A program made the translations under genes and the position numbers. A stretch of 37,035 nt of DNA, taken from assembly GCA_030611515.1 (NCBI GenBank), contig JAUWPQ010000008.1, positions 1 through 37,035 on the forward strand, read 5' to 3'. The notes under the pieces are model-generated. The model saw nothing but the letters and a program-made list of their open reading frames with translations, was not told where the DNA came from and did not search any database. Source of the stretch: Planctomycetota bacterium. GTDB taxonomy: Bacteria; Planctomycetota; Planctomycetia; Pirellulales; Thermoguttaceae. Below are positions 9,286 through 17,405 of this stretch, in pieces (position 1 is the stretch's first letter; every line of letters begins with the position of its first letter).

Positions 9286-9789
9286 GGTGTATTCATATTG
9301 CTCGTTGTTTTTTCGGGCTGCGCCGGCTACCAGATCGGCAACCAATCGCTTTATCCCGCGGAGGTCCGCACCGTCTACGTGCCGATGTTCGACTCGAATA
9401 GTTTTCGTCGCGGCCTCGGCGAGCGGTTGACCGAGGCGGTGGTCAAGGAGATCGAAGCCAAGACGCCCTACAAGGTCGTTGACGACCAGAACGCCGACAG
9501 CGTCCTTTCCGGCCGCATCGTCTCGGAGCGGAAGAGCGTGCTGGTTCCCAGTCTCAGCGGCGACGCCCGCGAGTTGCAAGTCGGCATAAGCGTCGAGGTC
9601 AGTTGGGTCGATCGCCGCGGCAGGATGCTCCGCGAGACCGCCAACGTCCCCTTGCCCGGCGAGATTGTCAACATCACCGGCACGGGCAACGTCGTTCCCG
9701 AGGTCGGCCAGTCGATCGCCACCGCCCAGCAACAAGCCATCTGCCGCATGGCCGAGCAGATCGTCGGATTGATGGAAAAGCCGTGGTGA
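9244..9789 (+). CDS. lptE: LPS-assembly lipoprotein LptE
   Basis: LptE plugs the LptD barrel that delivers LPS to the outer leaflet. The likely start is ATG 9244, giving 181 residues. An in-frame GTG at 9199 would add 15 residues encoded by repeat DNA. The signal is GVFILLVVFSGC with the lipid Cys near residue 26, followed by AGYQIG. The body shows the LptE pattern: TVYVPMFDSNSFRRGLGERLTEAVVKE, a beta segment with ADSVLSGRI and a C-terminal helix A-x-Q-Q-A-x-x-R-M-A-E-Q-I-V. In planctomycetes this small lipoprotein is commonly named LptE or LPS assembly lipoprotein. The first residues are derived from a palindromic repeat. Confidence 0.8.
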   Translation: MAGTRPSATGVASYGVFILLVVFSGCAGYQIGNQSLYPAEVRTVYVPMFDSNSFRRGLGERLTEAVVKEIEAKTPYKVVDDQNADSVLSGRIVSERKSVLVPSLSGDARELQVGISVEVSWVDRRGRMLRETANVPLPGEIVNITGTGNVVPEVGQSIATAQQQAICRMAEQIVGLMEKPW

Positions 9790-9866
9790 GTAGTGGATAG
9801 TGGGTAGTGGATAGTGTAAAACGCCCCGCGACTGCGGTCGCGGGGGAAAAACCGCTTGCGGTTTTG
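9786..9866. repeat. TAGTGGATAGTGGG array, CGACTGCGGTCG palindrome and ACCGCTTGCGGT hairpin
   Basis: Three repeat types are stacked between lptE and folP. The minisatellite unit (9786-9816) matches that at 6131-6380. The palindrome at 9821-9846 matches 1765-1792. AAACCGCTTGCGGTTT (9850-9865) is a small hairpin whose core GCGAAACCGCAAGCGG reappears inside mutS (29494-29540) and at 27529-27542. The stack obscures the folP start. Confidence 0.85.
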
Positions 9867-9878
9867 CATTTTCCGACC

Positions 9879-10850
9879 GTGCCAACATCGTCAAATAAAT
9901 CCGCCGACCGCTGGAAACTTCGCACACGGACCCTTGCGCTAGGCGAACTCCCCCTGTTGATGGGAATCGTCAACGTCACGCCGGACAGTTTTTCCGATGG
10001 CGGGCGATTTTTCGACGCCGACAAAGCGATAACGCATGGGATGCAATTGGCCGCCGAAGGGGCCGACATCCTCGACGTCGGCGGCGAAAGCACCCGCCCG
10101 GGCGCGGCGACGATCGATGCCCAAGAGGAACTCCGCCGGGTAATGCCCGTGCTGGAGGCGTTGTGCGAAAAAACCGACTTGCCCGTTTCTATAGACACCT
10201 CGAAAGCCCTGGTGGCGAAATCGGCCATCGACGCCGGCGCCGAGATCATCAACGACGTCACCGCGATTGAGGGCGACCCGGACATGCTCCCGTTGGCGGT
10301 CGAATCCGGTTGCGGCGTCTGCTTGATGCATAAGCAAGGCTCTCCTCGCACCATGCAAGACGAACCGGTCTACGCAGACGTCGTCGCCGAGGTGTTCGAG
10401 TACCTGCGCATCCGCCGCGACGCACTGCTGGCCGCGGGCGTATCGCAAGACCGCATCGCCGTGGATCCGGGTATCGGCTTCGGGAAAACCACCCGGCACA
10501 ACATCCAACTACTCGCAAACATCGGACGGCTGCACGACCTGGACTGCCCCGTCTTGGTGGGCCATTCGCGGAAGCGATTCCTTGCCGATCTGGGTGCCAC
10601 TGGCTCTGCCAGTGCCGGATTGGGTGCCACTGGCTCTGCCAGTGCCGGATTGGGTGCCACTGGCGTCTCGCCAGTGCTTCGTTCGGGCACTGGCAACATG
10701 CCAGCATCCCCCCCCGCCGACCACCTGCCCGGCACGATCGGCGTGGCGATGTCGTTGGCCCGACAAGGGGTGCAAATACTCCGCGTCCACGACGTCGCCG
10801 CCGTCCGCCAGGCGCTGCTTCTTTTCCGGGCGACCGGAGGCCTCCAGTAA
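9879..10850 (+). CDS. folP: Dihydropteroate synthase
   Basis: FolP condenses 6-hydroxymethyl-dihydropterin pyrophosphate with p-aminobenzoate in folate synthesis. Core motifs are all present: GIVNVTPDSFSDGG, DVGGESTRPGA, the IDTSK segment, INDVTA, DPGIGFGK and GHSRKRF. I take GTG 9879 (323 residues); TTG 9864 or GTG 9807 are in frame, but the latter translates the upstream repeats. Between GHSRKRFLADLG and HLPGTIG there is an extra segment of about 40 residues (238-277), made of GATGSASAGL repeats encoded by tandem palindromic DNA. It replaces a surface loop after the sulfonamide/pABA-site region, so the enzyme may still fold. Confidence 0.9.
   Translation: MPTSSNKSADRWKLRTRTLALGELPLLMGIVNVTPDSFSDGGRFFDADKAITHGMQLAAEGADILDVGGESTRPGAATIDAQEELRRVMPVLEALCEKTDLPVSIDTSKALVAKSAIDAGAEIINDVTAIEGDPDMLPLAVESGCGVCLMHKQGSPRTMQDEPVYADVVAEVFEYLRIRRDALLAAGVSQDRIAVDPGIGFGKTTRHNIQLLANIGRLHDLDCPVLVGHSRKRFLADLGATGSASAGLGATGSASAGLGATGVSPVLRSGTGNMPASPPADHLPGTIGVAMSLARQGVQILRVHDVAAVRQALLLFRATGGLQ
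10591..10706. repeat. In-frame tandem palindromes inside folP
   Basis: The 30-base unit beginning TGGGTGCCACTGGCTCTGCC occurs exactly twice (10591-10620 and 10621-10650). It is followed by a diverged third (10651-10680, CACTGGCGTCTCGCCAGTG) and a partial fourth (to 10706, GCACTGGCAACATGCCAGCA). Each unit has its own small hairpin. The unit length is a multiple of three, so copy number can change without a frameshift. Confidence 0.92.
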
Positions 10851-10939
10851 CGCCGCGGCCGCAAAATCGCGGTCTTTCCGCAACGAATCGGCGTTGACTT
10901 TCCGACGATACTTGGGGATACTTCCCCCCGCGCGGCGAT

Positions 10940-11875
10940 ATGAAAAAACCGTTTAGCCGCTACGTTCACGTGGCGACAAAAACCGGGGACCGACCGATGG
11001 GCCGAAAAACTCTTTGCGACTTCCCACGACCGGAAGCCTTGAGCCAAGAACGCTTGCGGTCAGTGCGCGCATTGCACAAGACGGCGGCCGGTGGATTAGG
11101 CGCGGCGTTTTCGACGTTGTTGCGGTGCCCCGTCGAGGTGGATCTCGCCGGAGTCGATCAACTCCCTTACGAAAAGTTTCTCGACAAGCTGGATCGCACT
11201 TCGTACTTCAACCTTTTGCGGGCGGAACCGTTGGGCGACTGTTTACTGTTGGACGTCGAACCGTCGATCCTCTATCCAATGATCGACCGGCTATTGGGCG
11301 GGGGCCACGAGGACGAGCCGCCGCCGCGCCGGCCGATCAGCGACATCGAGTTGCCGTTGGCCGCTCGGATCGTCCGCTTATTTCTCAAGCAGCTTAGCCT
11401 CGCCTGGCACAACGTGGTTGACTTGGAACTCGAAGTGATTCAAGTGGAGAGCAACCCGCGGCTGTTGCGAGCCCTGCCCTCGGACGAAATGGTGGTGTCG
11501 GTCGATTTCCAGACGACCATCGGCATCCAGCAGGGCATGATGCGGCTCTGCATCCCTTGTCGAGCCATTCGGCGGCTGGACGCCAATGGGTCGGCCGGCC
11601 CCGAAGGCACTCTTCCGCCCGTCGTGCGAATGTCGGAAGAAGTCGCCGCGACTGAGCCGGACTCGGCCGTGGAGATGAGTGTCACTTTAGCGTCAACGTC
11701 CATCACCGCCGCCGAGTTGTCCGGTCTTCAGGTCGGCGACATTGTCGCCACGGAGGCTGACGCGAGCAGTCCGGCGGTGGTGTCGTTCTCCGGCGAACCG
11801 AAGTATCTGGCCAAGCCCGGCGCCTGCCGTGGCCGCAAAGCGGTTTGCATCACGGAATTGATCGGTGAACGATGA
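10940..11875 (+). CDS. fliM: Flagellar motor switch protein FliM
   Basis: FliM is the middle ring protein of the flagellar C-ring. The core is recognisable: DFPRPEALSQERLRSVRALH, EVDLAGVDQLPYEKFL, DRLLGGG (the GGxG region), a helix with E-L-P-L-A-x-R-I-V and I-P-C-R. A C-terminal SpoA-like region (about 235-308) includes LQVGDIV and G-x-x-x-L-A-K-P-G. The N-terminal CheY-P-binding peptide (LSQDEIDALL-like) is absent; only about 25 unrelated residues precede the core. The protein is 311 residues. A truncated fliG lies at 26855-27514; no other flagellar genes are in the window. Confidence 0.87.
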   Translation: MKKPFSRYVHVATKTGDRPMGRKTLCDFPRPEALSQERLRSVRALHKTAAGGLGAAFSTLLRCPVEVDLAGVDQLPYEKFLDKLDRTSYFNLLRAEPLGDCLLLDVEPSILYPMIDRLLGGGHEDEPPPRRPISDIELPLAARIVRLFLKQLSLAWHNVVDLELEVIQVESNPRLLRALPSDEMVVSVDFQTTIGIQQGMMRLCIPCRAIRRLDANGSAGPEGTLPPVVRMSEEVAATEPDSAVEMSVTLASTSITAAELSGLQVGDIVATEADASSPAVVSFSGEPKYLAKPGACRGRKAVCITELIGER

Positions 11876-11903
11876 AGCGGAAAGCAGGACCGTTGCATCA
11901 GTA

Positions 11904-11932
11904 TTCATAATTCATCATTCATAATTTATAAT
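11904..11932 (+). promoter_or_regulatory. Possible sigma-70-like promoter for the tRNA gene
   Basis: TATAAT at 11927-11932 is preceded, with a 17-base spacer, by TTCATA (11904-11909, 4 of 6 to TTGACA). The site is 55 bases upstream of the tRNA. The surrounding ATAATTCAT repeats are AT-rich, so a chance match is possible. Confidence 0.35.
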
Positions 11933-11987
11933 CCCCCCTCTCCCCTTTCCCTTTTCGCCATAAACCTTCATACTAACCTTTCTGGTT

Positions 11988-12060
11988 GGGCCCGTAGCTC
12001 AGCGGTCAGAGCAGGGGACTCATAATCCCTTGGTCGCAGGTTCGATCCCTGCCGGGCCTA
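11988..12060 (+). tRNA. tRNA with CAT anticodon, most likely tRNA-Ile2 (lysidine type)
   Basis: The 73-base cloverleaf is complete. The acceptor stem GGGCCCG pairs with CGGGCCT, the D arm is GCTC...GAGC, the anticodon loop CTCATAA spans 12019-12025 with CAT at 12021-12023, and the T arm is GCAGG TTCGATC CCTGC. The discriminator is A12060 and CCA is not encoded. The short D loop (AGCGGTCA) and the TTGGTC variable region resemble E. coli ileX-type tRNA-Ile2 more than elongator tRNA-Met. In that case C34 would be modified to lysidine by TilS. The alternative is tRNA-Met. Confidence 0.93.
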
Positions 12061-12198
12061 CTCCCGCCAATGCCCGCCTAAAGTGCTTGACGGCAAAGCG
12101 TTATATTCACCTACTTTCGGCAGGCTCTCTTCTTGGATTCGTTAAATCACGGCCAACAACCGTCGGCCGCGCTGCACAAGCGGGGTCACTACCCGCCG

Positions 12199-12236
12199 CA
12201 CTGCCGGTGGACGGGCGGTTGCCACCCGTCGCAGTG
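12199..12236. repeat. Palindrome CACTGCCGGTGGACGGG...
   Basis: The outer stem CACTGC/GCAGTG and the inner stem GACGGG/CCCGTC form a hairpin in the otherwise gene-free interval 12061-12500. It resembles the CACTGGC-type palindromes elsewhere. I see no other convincing feature in this interval. Confidence 0.6.
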
Positions 12237-12500
12237 GCTTCTTCGCCATACGTCGTGGGCAGTGAAGACGAACCATCAGTCGCTTTCGGCCGACGATCGG
12301 CATACGCAAGTCTCTGTTTCAGCATGACTTACGGCTTAGACGCAAATTCTCCAACGAGAGCGGATTCCGAGGATATCATGGAAAATATACCCGAATGTCA
12401 GGTTTTCGTCTTCCCGCGCGATATTAGGTAGCGGAAGGCTCGTCAATGTGATTCCGTTCGAGTGTTTTTCGGGGCTTCTTCGCAAGGTGGCGTGTCTGTA

Positions 12501-13013
12501 ATGGCATCCTCGTCGAATCCGATCCACAAACTGTTCCTGCAGCATCAGAAGGATGTCTTTGCATATATCCTCACGCTGATCCCCGATCGGAACGACGCCG
12601 AGGACGTGTTTCAACAGACCTGTCTCGCATTGCTCGAGAAGCAGTCCGAATTCGATCTCCGCAAGAAGTTCTTTCCCTGGGCGTGCGGATTCGCGCTGAA
12701 TGAGGTCCGCCGCTTTCGCCGCGTCCACTACCGCGAGCGCGTGCATCTGGATGACGCCGTGATCGAGTCGCTGGCCAGCGTTCAGTTCAAGTCGGCCGAG
12801 AAGATTGGGACACAGCTCGATTTGCTGATGGACTGTTTGGCTGAGTTACCCAGCGACAAACATAAATTGCTGATGCAATCCTATTCGTACCACGGCCGTC
12901 TGAAAGAACTCGCCAAATGGCTTCAGATCGAGATCGACACGCTCTACAAGCGATTGGAACGGATACGCAAGAGTCTGTTTGAATGTATCGAGAAGAAAAA
13001 AGAACGATCCTGA
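12501..13013 (+). CDS. ECF sigma factor, Rhodopirellula/Verrucomicrobium family
   Basis: The 170-residue protein has the two-domain ECF layout. Region 2 is HKLFLQHQKDVFAYI, then D-R-N-D-A-E-D-V-F-Q-Q-T, then FFPWACGFALNEVR. Region 4 contains LAELPSDKHKLLMQSY and a helix-turn-helix, LKELAKWLQIEIDTLYKRLERIRKSL. It closely follows the family called Sig-70_gvs1, typically paired with FecR/LamG proteins. The start is ATG 12501 with AAGGTGG at 12485-12491. The gene for its probable membrane partner begins 10 bases after its stop. It likely directs transcription of the surface module downstream, by analogy with family context. Confidence 0.88.
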   Translation: MASSSNPIHKLFLQHQKDVFAYILTLIPDRNDAEDVFQQTCLALLEKQSEFDLRKKFFPWACGFALNEVRRFRRVHYRERVHLDDAVIESLASVQFKSAEKIGTQLDLLMDCLAELPSDKHKLLMQSYSYHGRLKELAKWLQIEIDTLYKRLERIRKSLFECIEKKKERS

Positions 13014-13023
13014 CATTCGTCCG

Positions 13024-14946
13024 ATGAATCCAGTGGAAGACAATACCGCCGTTATCGCTGAAATCCGGTCGTTGGCCGAGGCCGTATGCACGGGATCGGT
13101 CACGCCCGAGCAGTGCGGGAGGCTGAACACGCTGCTGCTGGACGAAAAGGCCGCTCTGACATACGCCGTATATATTCGCATGCACGGGCTGCTATGCTGG
13201 CACTGGCAGGACCAAGTCGTTATTATCGAGACCCCCGAGACGCCTCCGCCCGTGCAACTACCCGCCGGGCTTCTCGGCGGCGCGTGGCAGGGGACGGTCG
13301 GTTTCTTTTCGCAGACGGAGCCCTTCTCATACCTGGCGGCCACCGTGATCATGGGCGTGACGCTGCTGGGGTTCTGGGCATACGAAATCATCCCCCACCA
13401 ACATATCGCCGAGGCGCCGTCGCAGTCGGTTCCGTCGGAGGCCATGCCGGAAATGGTGTTTGTCGGCCGTATCACCGGCATGGTCGATGTGAAATGGTCC
13501 GACGATCCCCACTTCCTGCCGCCGCTGAGTTCACGGGCTTACGTCCCGCTGGGCCGCAAATACATCCTCTCTTCCGGGCTGTTGGAAATCACCTACGATT
13601 CCGGCGCGAAGGTCATACTCCAGGGGCCTTGCACCTACGAGGTGGAATCCACCGCCGGCGGCTACCTCGCGCTGGGAAAACTGACGGCAAGAGTGGAGAA
13701 GAAGAGGTCAGAGGTCAGGAGTCAGAGGTCAGATCACTCTCCCCTCTCCCCTCTCCCCTCTCCCCTATTCTCCGTCAGAACTCCCACCGCCGTCGTGACC
13801 GACCTGGGCACGGAGTTCGGCGTGGAAGTGAGTGAAAACGGCGATTCCGAGACCTATGTGTTCATCGGTAAAGTGCGGGTCGTTGCGACCAATGGCCAAG
13901 GGACCGACGGGCAATCGAAGGTGATTCAAACCGGGCAGTTCGCACGAGTCAAAGCCAATGAGCCGCTGTTTGTGCGCGAGCAATGTTCGGAAGAGGTTGC
14001 GGCACGGTTCACGCGCACCATGCCGAAACGATTGTCAGTGGCCGATGCTTACGCGGAGCTTGTGCATTCCTTGAACCCAACCGCTTATTATCGCATGGAG
14101 CGGTTGTCGAAAGACGCCGCGACAGGTTGCTACGTTCTGGCTGATTCCACGTCAGGGGCTTACCACGGGATACTGCACGTTGATCGCGCATTTGACTCGC
14201 CGTTGTGGCGGGGCAAGTACGGCGGCGCGCTCAACCTTCACGGTTTGGGGGCCGGCGAATACGCCATCGTGCCGGACTATCCGAGTCTGAACGGCGATCG
14301 GTTATCGGCGTCGGCTTGGGTGTGGGATGTAGGCCACCGGCCGGACGCGTACGCAACCATCCTCTCAAAGCGATTGTTGCTCCCTTCGGATCGGAGGACG
14401 GCCAGCATGTTTTTTGGGATTAGCCACCGCCGCAATCTGTACGTGGGGTTGGTTCAGGAGAACGGCGAAGAAGCGTCGGTTATCGAGCACGGAAGGGAAT
14501 TCCCGCGAGGCCGGTGGGAGTACGTGGCCTTCGTGGCCGACGGCGAGGTGCTGCGCCTATATCGCAATGGCGTCGAAGTCGGTTCGAGTCCATACCGCGG
14601 CATCATTCATCATCCGTTCTCCGCCAAGGGGCTATCCATTGGATGCATTTTGGATGCGGACCACGTCAAATCGGATTCCGAGCGTCCGGGATTCTGGGAC
14701 GGACGGATTGATGAGCTTGCTGTTTTTCAGCATGCACTAAGCGCGGAGCAAGTGTGGCGGCTATATGGGGGATCGGCGAATGCCGTAAGACCATCGGTCG
14801 GCAACGGTAAAGAACCAGTGGGCTTAAGAGCGCGCGCCGCGGACCCGCTTAGCGGAAAGGATACCAACATGGGTTCCAGCGAGAATCGAGAGGAAGTTGA
14901 AACAAATAACTCGCCCGGCACGTTAAACCGGGAGATTGTGCGATAG
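13024..14946 (+). CDS. FecR-LamG membrane protein, putative anti-sigma/signal protein
   Basis: Starting at ATG 13024, 640 residues are encoded (ATG 12979 would add 15 and overlap the sigma gene). A cytoplasmic region of about 100 residues is followed by one TM helix (102-122, AATVIMGVTLLGFWAY). A FecR-like domain (about 140-300) contains P-L-G-x-x-Y-x-L-x-S-G-L-L-E-I-T-Y-D-S-G-A and RTPTAVVTDLGTEFGV. A LamG/concanavalin-like domain lies at about 355-565 (YYRMERLSKDAA, SASAWVW, WEYVAFVADGEVLRLYRNG, DGRIDELAVFQHALS). It is likely an anti-sigma or carbohydrate-sensing partner of the ECF sigma. A low-complexity in-frame insert (residues about 226-252) interrupts the FecR domain just before RTPTAVV. 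Confidence 0.85.
   Translation: MNPVEDNTAVIAEIRSLAEAVCTGSVTPEQCGRLNTLLLDEKAALTYAVYIRMHGLLCWHWQDQVVIIETPETPPPVQLPAGLLGGAWQGTVGFFSQTEPFSYLAATVIMGVTLLGFWAYEIIPHQHIAEAPSQSVPSEAMPEMVFVGRITGMVDVKWSDDPHFLPPLSSRAYVPLGRKYILSSGLLEITYDSGAKVILQGPCTYEVESTAGGYLALGKLTARVEKKRSEVRSQRSDHSPLSPLPSPLFSVRTPTAVVTDLGTEFGVEVSENGDSETYVFIGKVRVVATNGQGTDGQSKVIQTGQFARVKANEPLFVREQCSEEVAARFTRTMPKRLSVADAYAELVHSLNPTAYYRMERLSKDAATGCYVLADSTSGAYHGILHVDRAFDSPLWRGKYGGALNLHGLGAGEYAIVPDYPSLNGDRLSASAWVWDVGHRPDAYATILSKRLLLPSDRRTASMFFGISHRRNLYVGLVQENGEEASVIEHGREFPRGRWEYVAFVADGEVLRLYRNGVEVGSSPYRGIIHHPFSAKGLSIGCILDADHVKSDSERPGFWDGRIDELAVFQHALSAEQVWRLYGGSANAVRPSVGNGKEPVGLRARAADPLSGKDTNMGSSENREEVETNNSPGTLNREIVR
13699..13779. repeat. In-frame AGAGGTCAG / CTCTCCCC low-complexity insert
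   Basis: Purine-rich AGAGGTC units (13702-13732) are followed by pyrimidine-rich CTCTCCCC units (13737-13766). They translate as an abrupt stretch of charged residues and then Ser/Pro/Leu between TARVEK and RTPTAVV. The CTCCCCTCTCCCC motif also occurs in the DUF1559 leader (16400-16430) and at 11934-11948. Confidence 0.75.
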
Positions 14947-14993
14947 ATCGGTTTTTTTGTATCACGTTTTTTGTTTTACCGGAGGGTTTTGTC

Positions 14994-15776
14994 ATGTTTA
15001 GAGTAAAATTGGTTTCGGTTGTTGCTGGAGTGCTCGTCTCGGCGTTGTTGGTCTCGTGTCCTGTGGCCCAGGCCAACCTGATAAGCGTGGATTTCCAGTG
15101 GGATGGCGACGGTAATCACGACTTTCAGCAAGCCGCCCCCAGATACTTTACCGGAGTGGAGGCATCCGCGGCCGCGGCAAATCCACTTTTCGCCGCGGCT
15201 AATGTTTGGAACTACGCGGAAACGGATGTTGCATACACCTATCTCACCTACAGCGGCTCGTATCCTTCACTTGTGGACAGTACGGGCGCTGCTACCTCCG
15301 TTGGATTGTCGGTGGTGGGGGCGGATAGTGGGGGGTATTACAGCTACAATAGCAAGTGGCCTGGGGACGATCTCCGCAACGACTACCTTATGCTCCTTAG
15401 CCCAAACACCGCGACTTCTCTGTTGTGGGATCTTAGCGGTCTGTCGCCAAACGCACCTTACGCTTTCTACTTTTACAATACAAAGGTAGATGTCAATGGA
15501 ATCGATATCTCTGCTCCATTCAATATGTTGGTCGACACCAACGGCGATGGGGATTTGGGCGACGAGACTGCTTATCATGTCAGTGGCGATGGCATTCTGG
15601 CAACGGCCGTTTCGGATGCCAATGGCGTAATTTGTGGAGAAATGCTTCCCCACACGGATGGTGCTGGAGGGTGGTCGGGATTCCAAATCGCCTTGGTCCC
15701 GGAGCCGTCGACGCTGGCGTTGTTGGCCACCGGCCTGATCGGGCTGCTCTGCTATGCGTGGCGGAAGCGGAAGTAG
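14994..15776 (+). CDS. PEP-CTERM anchored secreted protein
   Basis: A Sec signal peptide spans residues 1-27 (VAGVLVSALLVSCPVAQA). The middle is an uncharacterised, Asp/Gly/Tyr-rich beta-type domain (VDFQWDGDGNHDFQQAAPRYF; VDTNGDGDLGDE could bind calcium). The C-terminus is a canonical exosortase sorting signal, VPEPSTLALLATGLIGLL followed by a basic tail (WRKRK). PEP-CTERM proteins are processed by exosortase and placed at the cell surface or in the extracellular matrix. A GGAGGG ribosome site lies about 8 bases before the ATG. It follows the FecR-LamG gene and is a likely target of the upstream sigma factor. Confidence 0.88.
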   Translation: MFRVKLVSVVAGVLVSALLVSCPVAQANLISVDFQWDGDGNHDFQQAAPRYFTGVEASAAAANPLFAAANVWNYAETDVAYTYLTYSGSYPSLVDSTGAATSVGLSVVGADSGGYYSYNSKWPGDDLRNDYLMLLSPNTATSLLWDLSGLSPNAPYAFYFYNTKVDVNGIDISAPFNMLVDTNGDGDLGDETAYHVSGDGILATAVSDANGVICGEMLPHTDGAGGWSGFQIALVPEPSTLALLATGLIGLLCYAWRKRK

Positions 15777-15799
15777 AGTTTAGCGGTCAGTGGTCAACC

Positions 15800-16160
15800 G
15801 TTGGGGTGGCAGTTAAACTGCCGTCCCAACATGTGAGGATGGAGGGTGGCGGATGTGTTTGGCAGGCGCATCCGTCATCCAATATCCATTGTCCAAGAGA
15901 CAGTCCGGTTTTTTGGGAAGTGTGGGCATTTGGAGAGTTTTTATCCCGAAGGGATTGTGTAGGATAGCCCAGGGTTGACGCGCAGCGGCTACCCTGGGTG
16001 AACGGGTTTGTCGTAACATTTCTACCCCAAAGGGGTTGCGGAATGGCGGCGTCGCTCCACAACCCTTTCAGGGTTGAACAAATCATCGGCCCCGCAACCC
16101 AGGGTAGCCGCTGCGCGGCAACCCTGGGCTACCTTGTGAAAGTCCTTCGGGCTATTCGGG
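15800..16160. repeat. Intergenic palindromes including a 35-bp inverted pair
   Basis: Arms 15965-15999 and 16097-16131 (TAGCCCAGGGTTG ... CTACCCTGGGT) are reverse complements with one mismatch, 97 bases apart. Each arm is internally palindromic (AGCCCAGGGT ... ACCCTGGGT). A smaller hairpin GTTGGGGTGGCAGTT/AACTGCCGTCCCAAC lies at about 15800-15830. The 480-base gap contains no supportable gene. Confidence 0.85.
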
Positions 16161-16257
16161 AAATGTCGTAACCCTTTGCCAAATAACATTCTAAAAACTG
16201 AACTGTCTCTAAACGCGGGGCCTTCGGCCCGGTGATTTAGAGAAAAAGGAAAAAATC

Positions 16258-17349
16258 ATGAATCCAAATCCACCATCCACCAACACCGCGTGGACGCGGC
16301 GGCTAAACGATCGGGTGGCACTGGCATCTTGCCCGTGTTCGCGCGGGCACTGGCGAGACGCCAGTGCCACCCCACGCGACCGCAGTCGCGGGGCGTTTTT
16401 CTCCCCTCTCCCCTCTCCCCTCCCCCCTCGCGCCTTTACCTTAGTGGAGCTTTTGGTGGTCATCACGATCATCGGCATTTTGATCGCGCTGTTGCTGCCG
16501 GCGGTGCAGGCGGCCCGTGAAGCGGCAAGAAGGCTCCAATGCACCAACCACCTGAAGCAAATTGGACTGGCAACCCATACTCTTCACGAAACCAACGGAG
16601 TGTTGCCGCCGTTGGCGGCGGGCAACTACCATACGGATATGCTTACAGAGGGACCGTACAGCGGGATCCGTGGAGCTAGTATTTACTATTGGATGCTGCC
16701 GTACCTCGAACAAAACGGACTTTTTGAAAAAGGGCAGAGAGACGGCATAATGATCGTTCTTGGCACACCCCCAAGGGGCTGCGTCGGCAAGACGCCGCTC
16801 GACGTGTTCCGCTGTCCTTCCGATCCTTCCGTCGACGATGACGGCACGGCCATCGCAACGTTCGGCGGCGCCAACCTTTGGGCCGCCGGATGCTATGCGG
16901 CGAACTACCTCGTATTCGGCGAGCCAATGGCGGCCGATAGCATTACTCGGTTGCACGGCAAGGCCACGTTCAGGAATACGTTTCCCGATGGCGTTTCCAA
17001 CACGATCATTTTCACCGAGCGTTACACCAGTTGCGGCACGTCGGGATCGCCCGACACGATAACCTCTTCCTTGTGGGCTGACGGCAACATCTGGTTTCGA
17101 CCGATCTTCTGCATCAACCGGGACGACCAGTCACCCCAAACGCAAGGTTACGTGAGATGCCTTACCCCGCAAGACAGCCCCGACTGGGCGACGGGCTGCC
17201 TGCCCAGGCGGGCACAGTCCGGTCACGCTGGAATGATCAACGTGTGTTTGGGCGATGGTTCAGTGCGCTTCGTCAACACCAGCATCGACGCCGAGTTGTG
17301 GGCCGACCTTTGTGATCCCAGGGACGGCAACATAGCCAAAATAGAATAG
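16258..17349 (+). CDS. DUF1559 prepilin-type protein with repeat-derived leader
   Basis: The 363-residue protein carries the type IV prepilin signal [21 protein letters not shown] (residue 59 onward), followed by the DUF1559 hallmark [12 protein letters not shown], then C-x-N-x-L-K-Q-I-G-L-A. It ends with the H-x9-DG motif ([12 protein letters not shown]). Such proteins are numerous in planctomycetes and are thought to be pseudopilin-like surface or secretion components. The leader is unusually long (about 58 residues) because it is encoded by two palindromic repeats and a CTCCCC tract (16313-16430). The residue before the Phe cleavage point is Ala instead of the usual Gly. A closer start may exist, but I see no better codon before the TM segment. 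Confidence 0.85.
   Translation: MNPNPPSTNTAWTRRLNDRVALASCPCSRGHWRDASATPRDRSRGAFFSPLPSPLPPRAFTLVELLVVITIIGILIALLLPAVQAAREAARRLQCTNHLKQIGLATHTLHETNGVLPPLAAGNYHTDMLTEGPYSGIRGASIYYWMLPYLEQNGLFEKGQRDGIMIVLGTPPRGCVGKTPLDVFRCPSDPSVDDDGTAIATFGGANLWAAGCYAANYLVFGEPMAADSITRLHGKATFRNTFPDGVSNTIIFTERYTSCGTSGSPDTITSSLWADGNIWFRPIFCINRDDQSPQTQGYVRCLTPQDSPDWATGCLPRRAQSGHAGMINVCLGDGSVRFVNTSIDAELWADLCDPRDGNIAKIE
16313..16430. repeat. In-frame palindromes and CTCCCC tract in the DUF1559 leader
   Basis: GGGTGGCACTGGC at 16313 mirrors GCCAGTGCCACCC ending at 16372, with an inner hairpin GCCCGTG...CGCGGGC. Directly after it comes CGCGACCGCAGTCGCGGGGCG (16375-16395), the palindrome shared with 1765, 3712, 3763 and 9821. 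A pyrimidine tract of CTCCCCTCTCCCC units follows. All three are read in frame as the leader peptide. Confidence 0.88.
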
Positions 17350-17405
17350 TAGTGCCTGCCTTGTCGCGTTTCACGCCAGTAATATTTTTCCGGAGGATTG
17401 TTGAT

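Noticed and set aside
11988..12060. Integration site of a mobile element at the tRNA
   Set aside because: No integrase gene is nearby and no duplicate of the tRNA 3' end was found downstream.
12030..12431. 133-residue open frame after the tRNA
   Set aside because: It begins inside the tRNA and passes through a palindrome, with no domain pattern.
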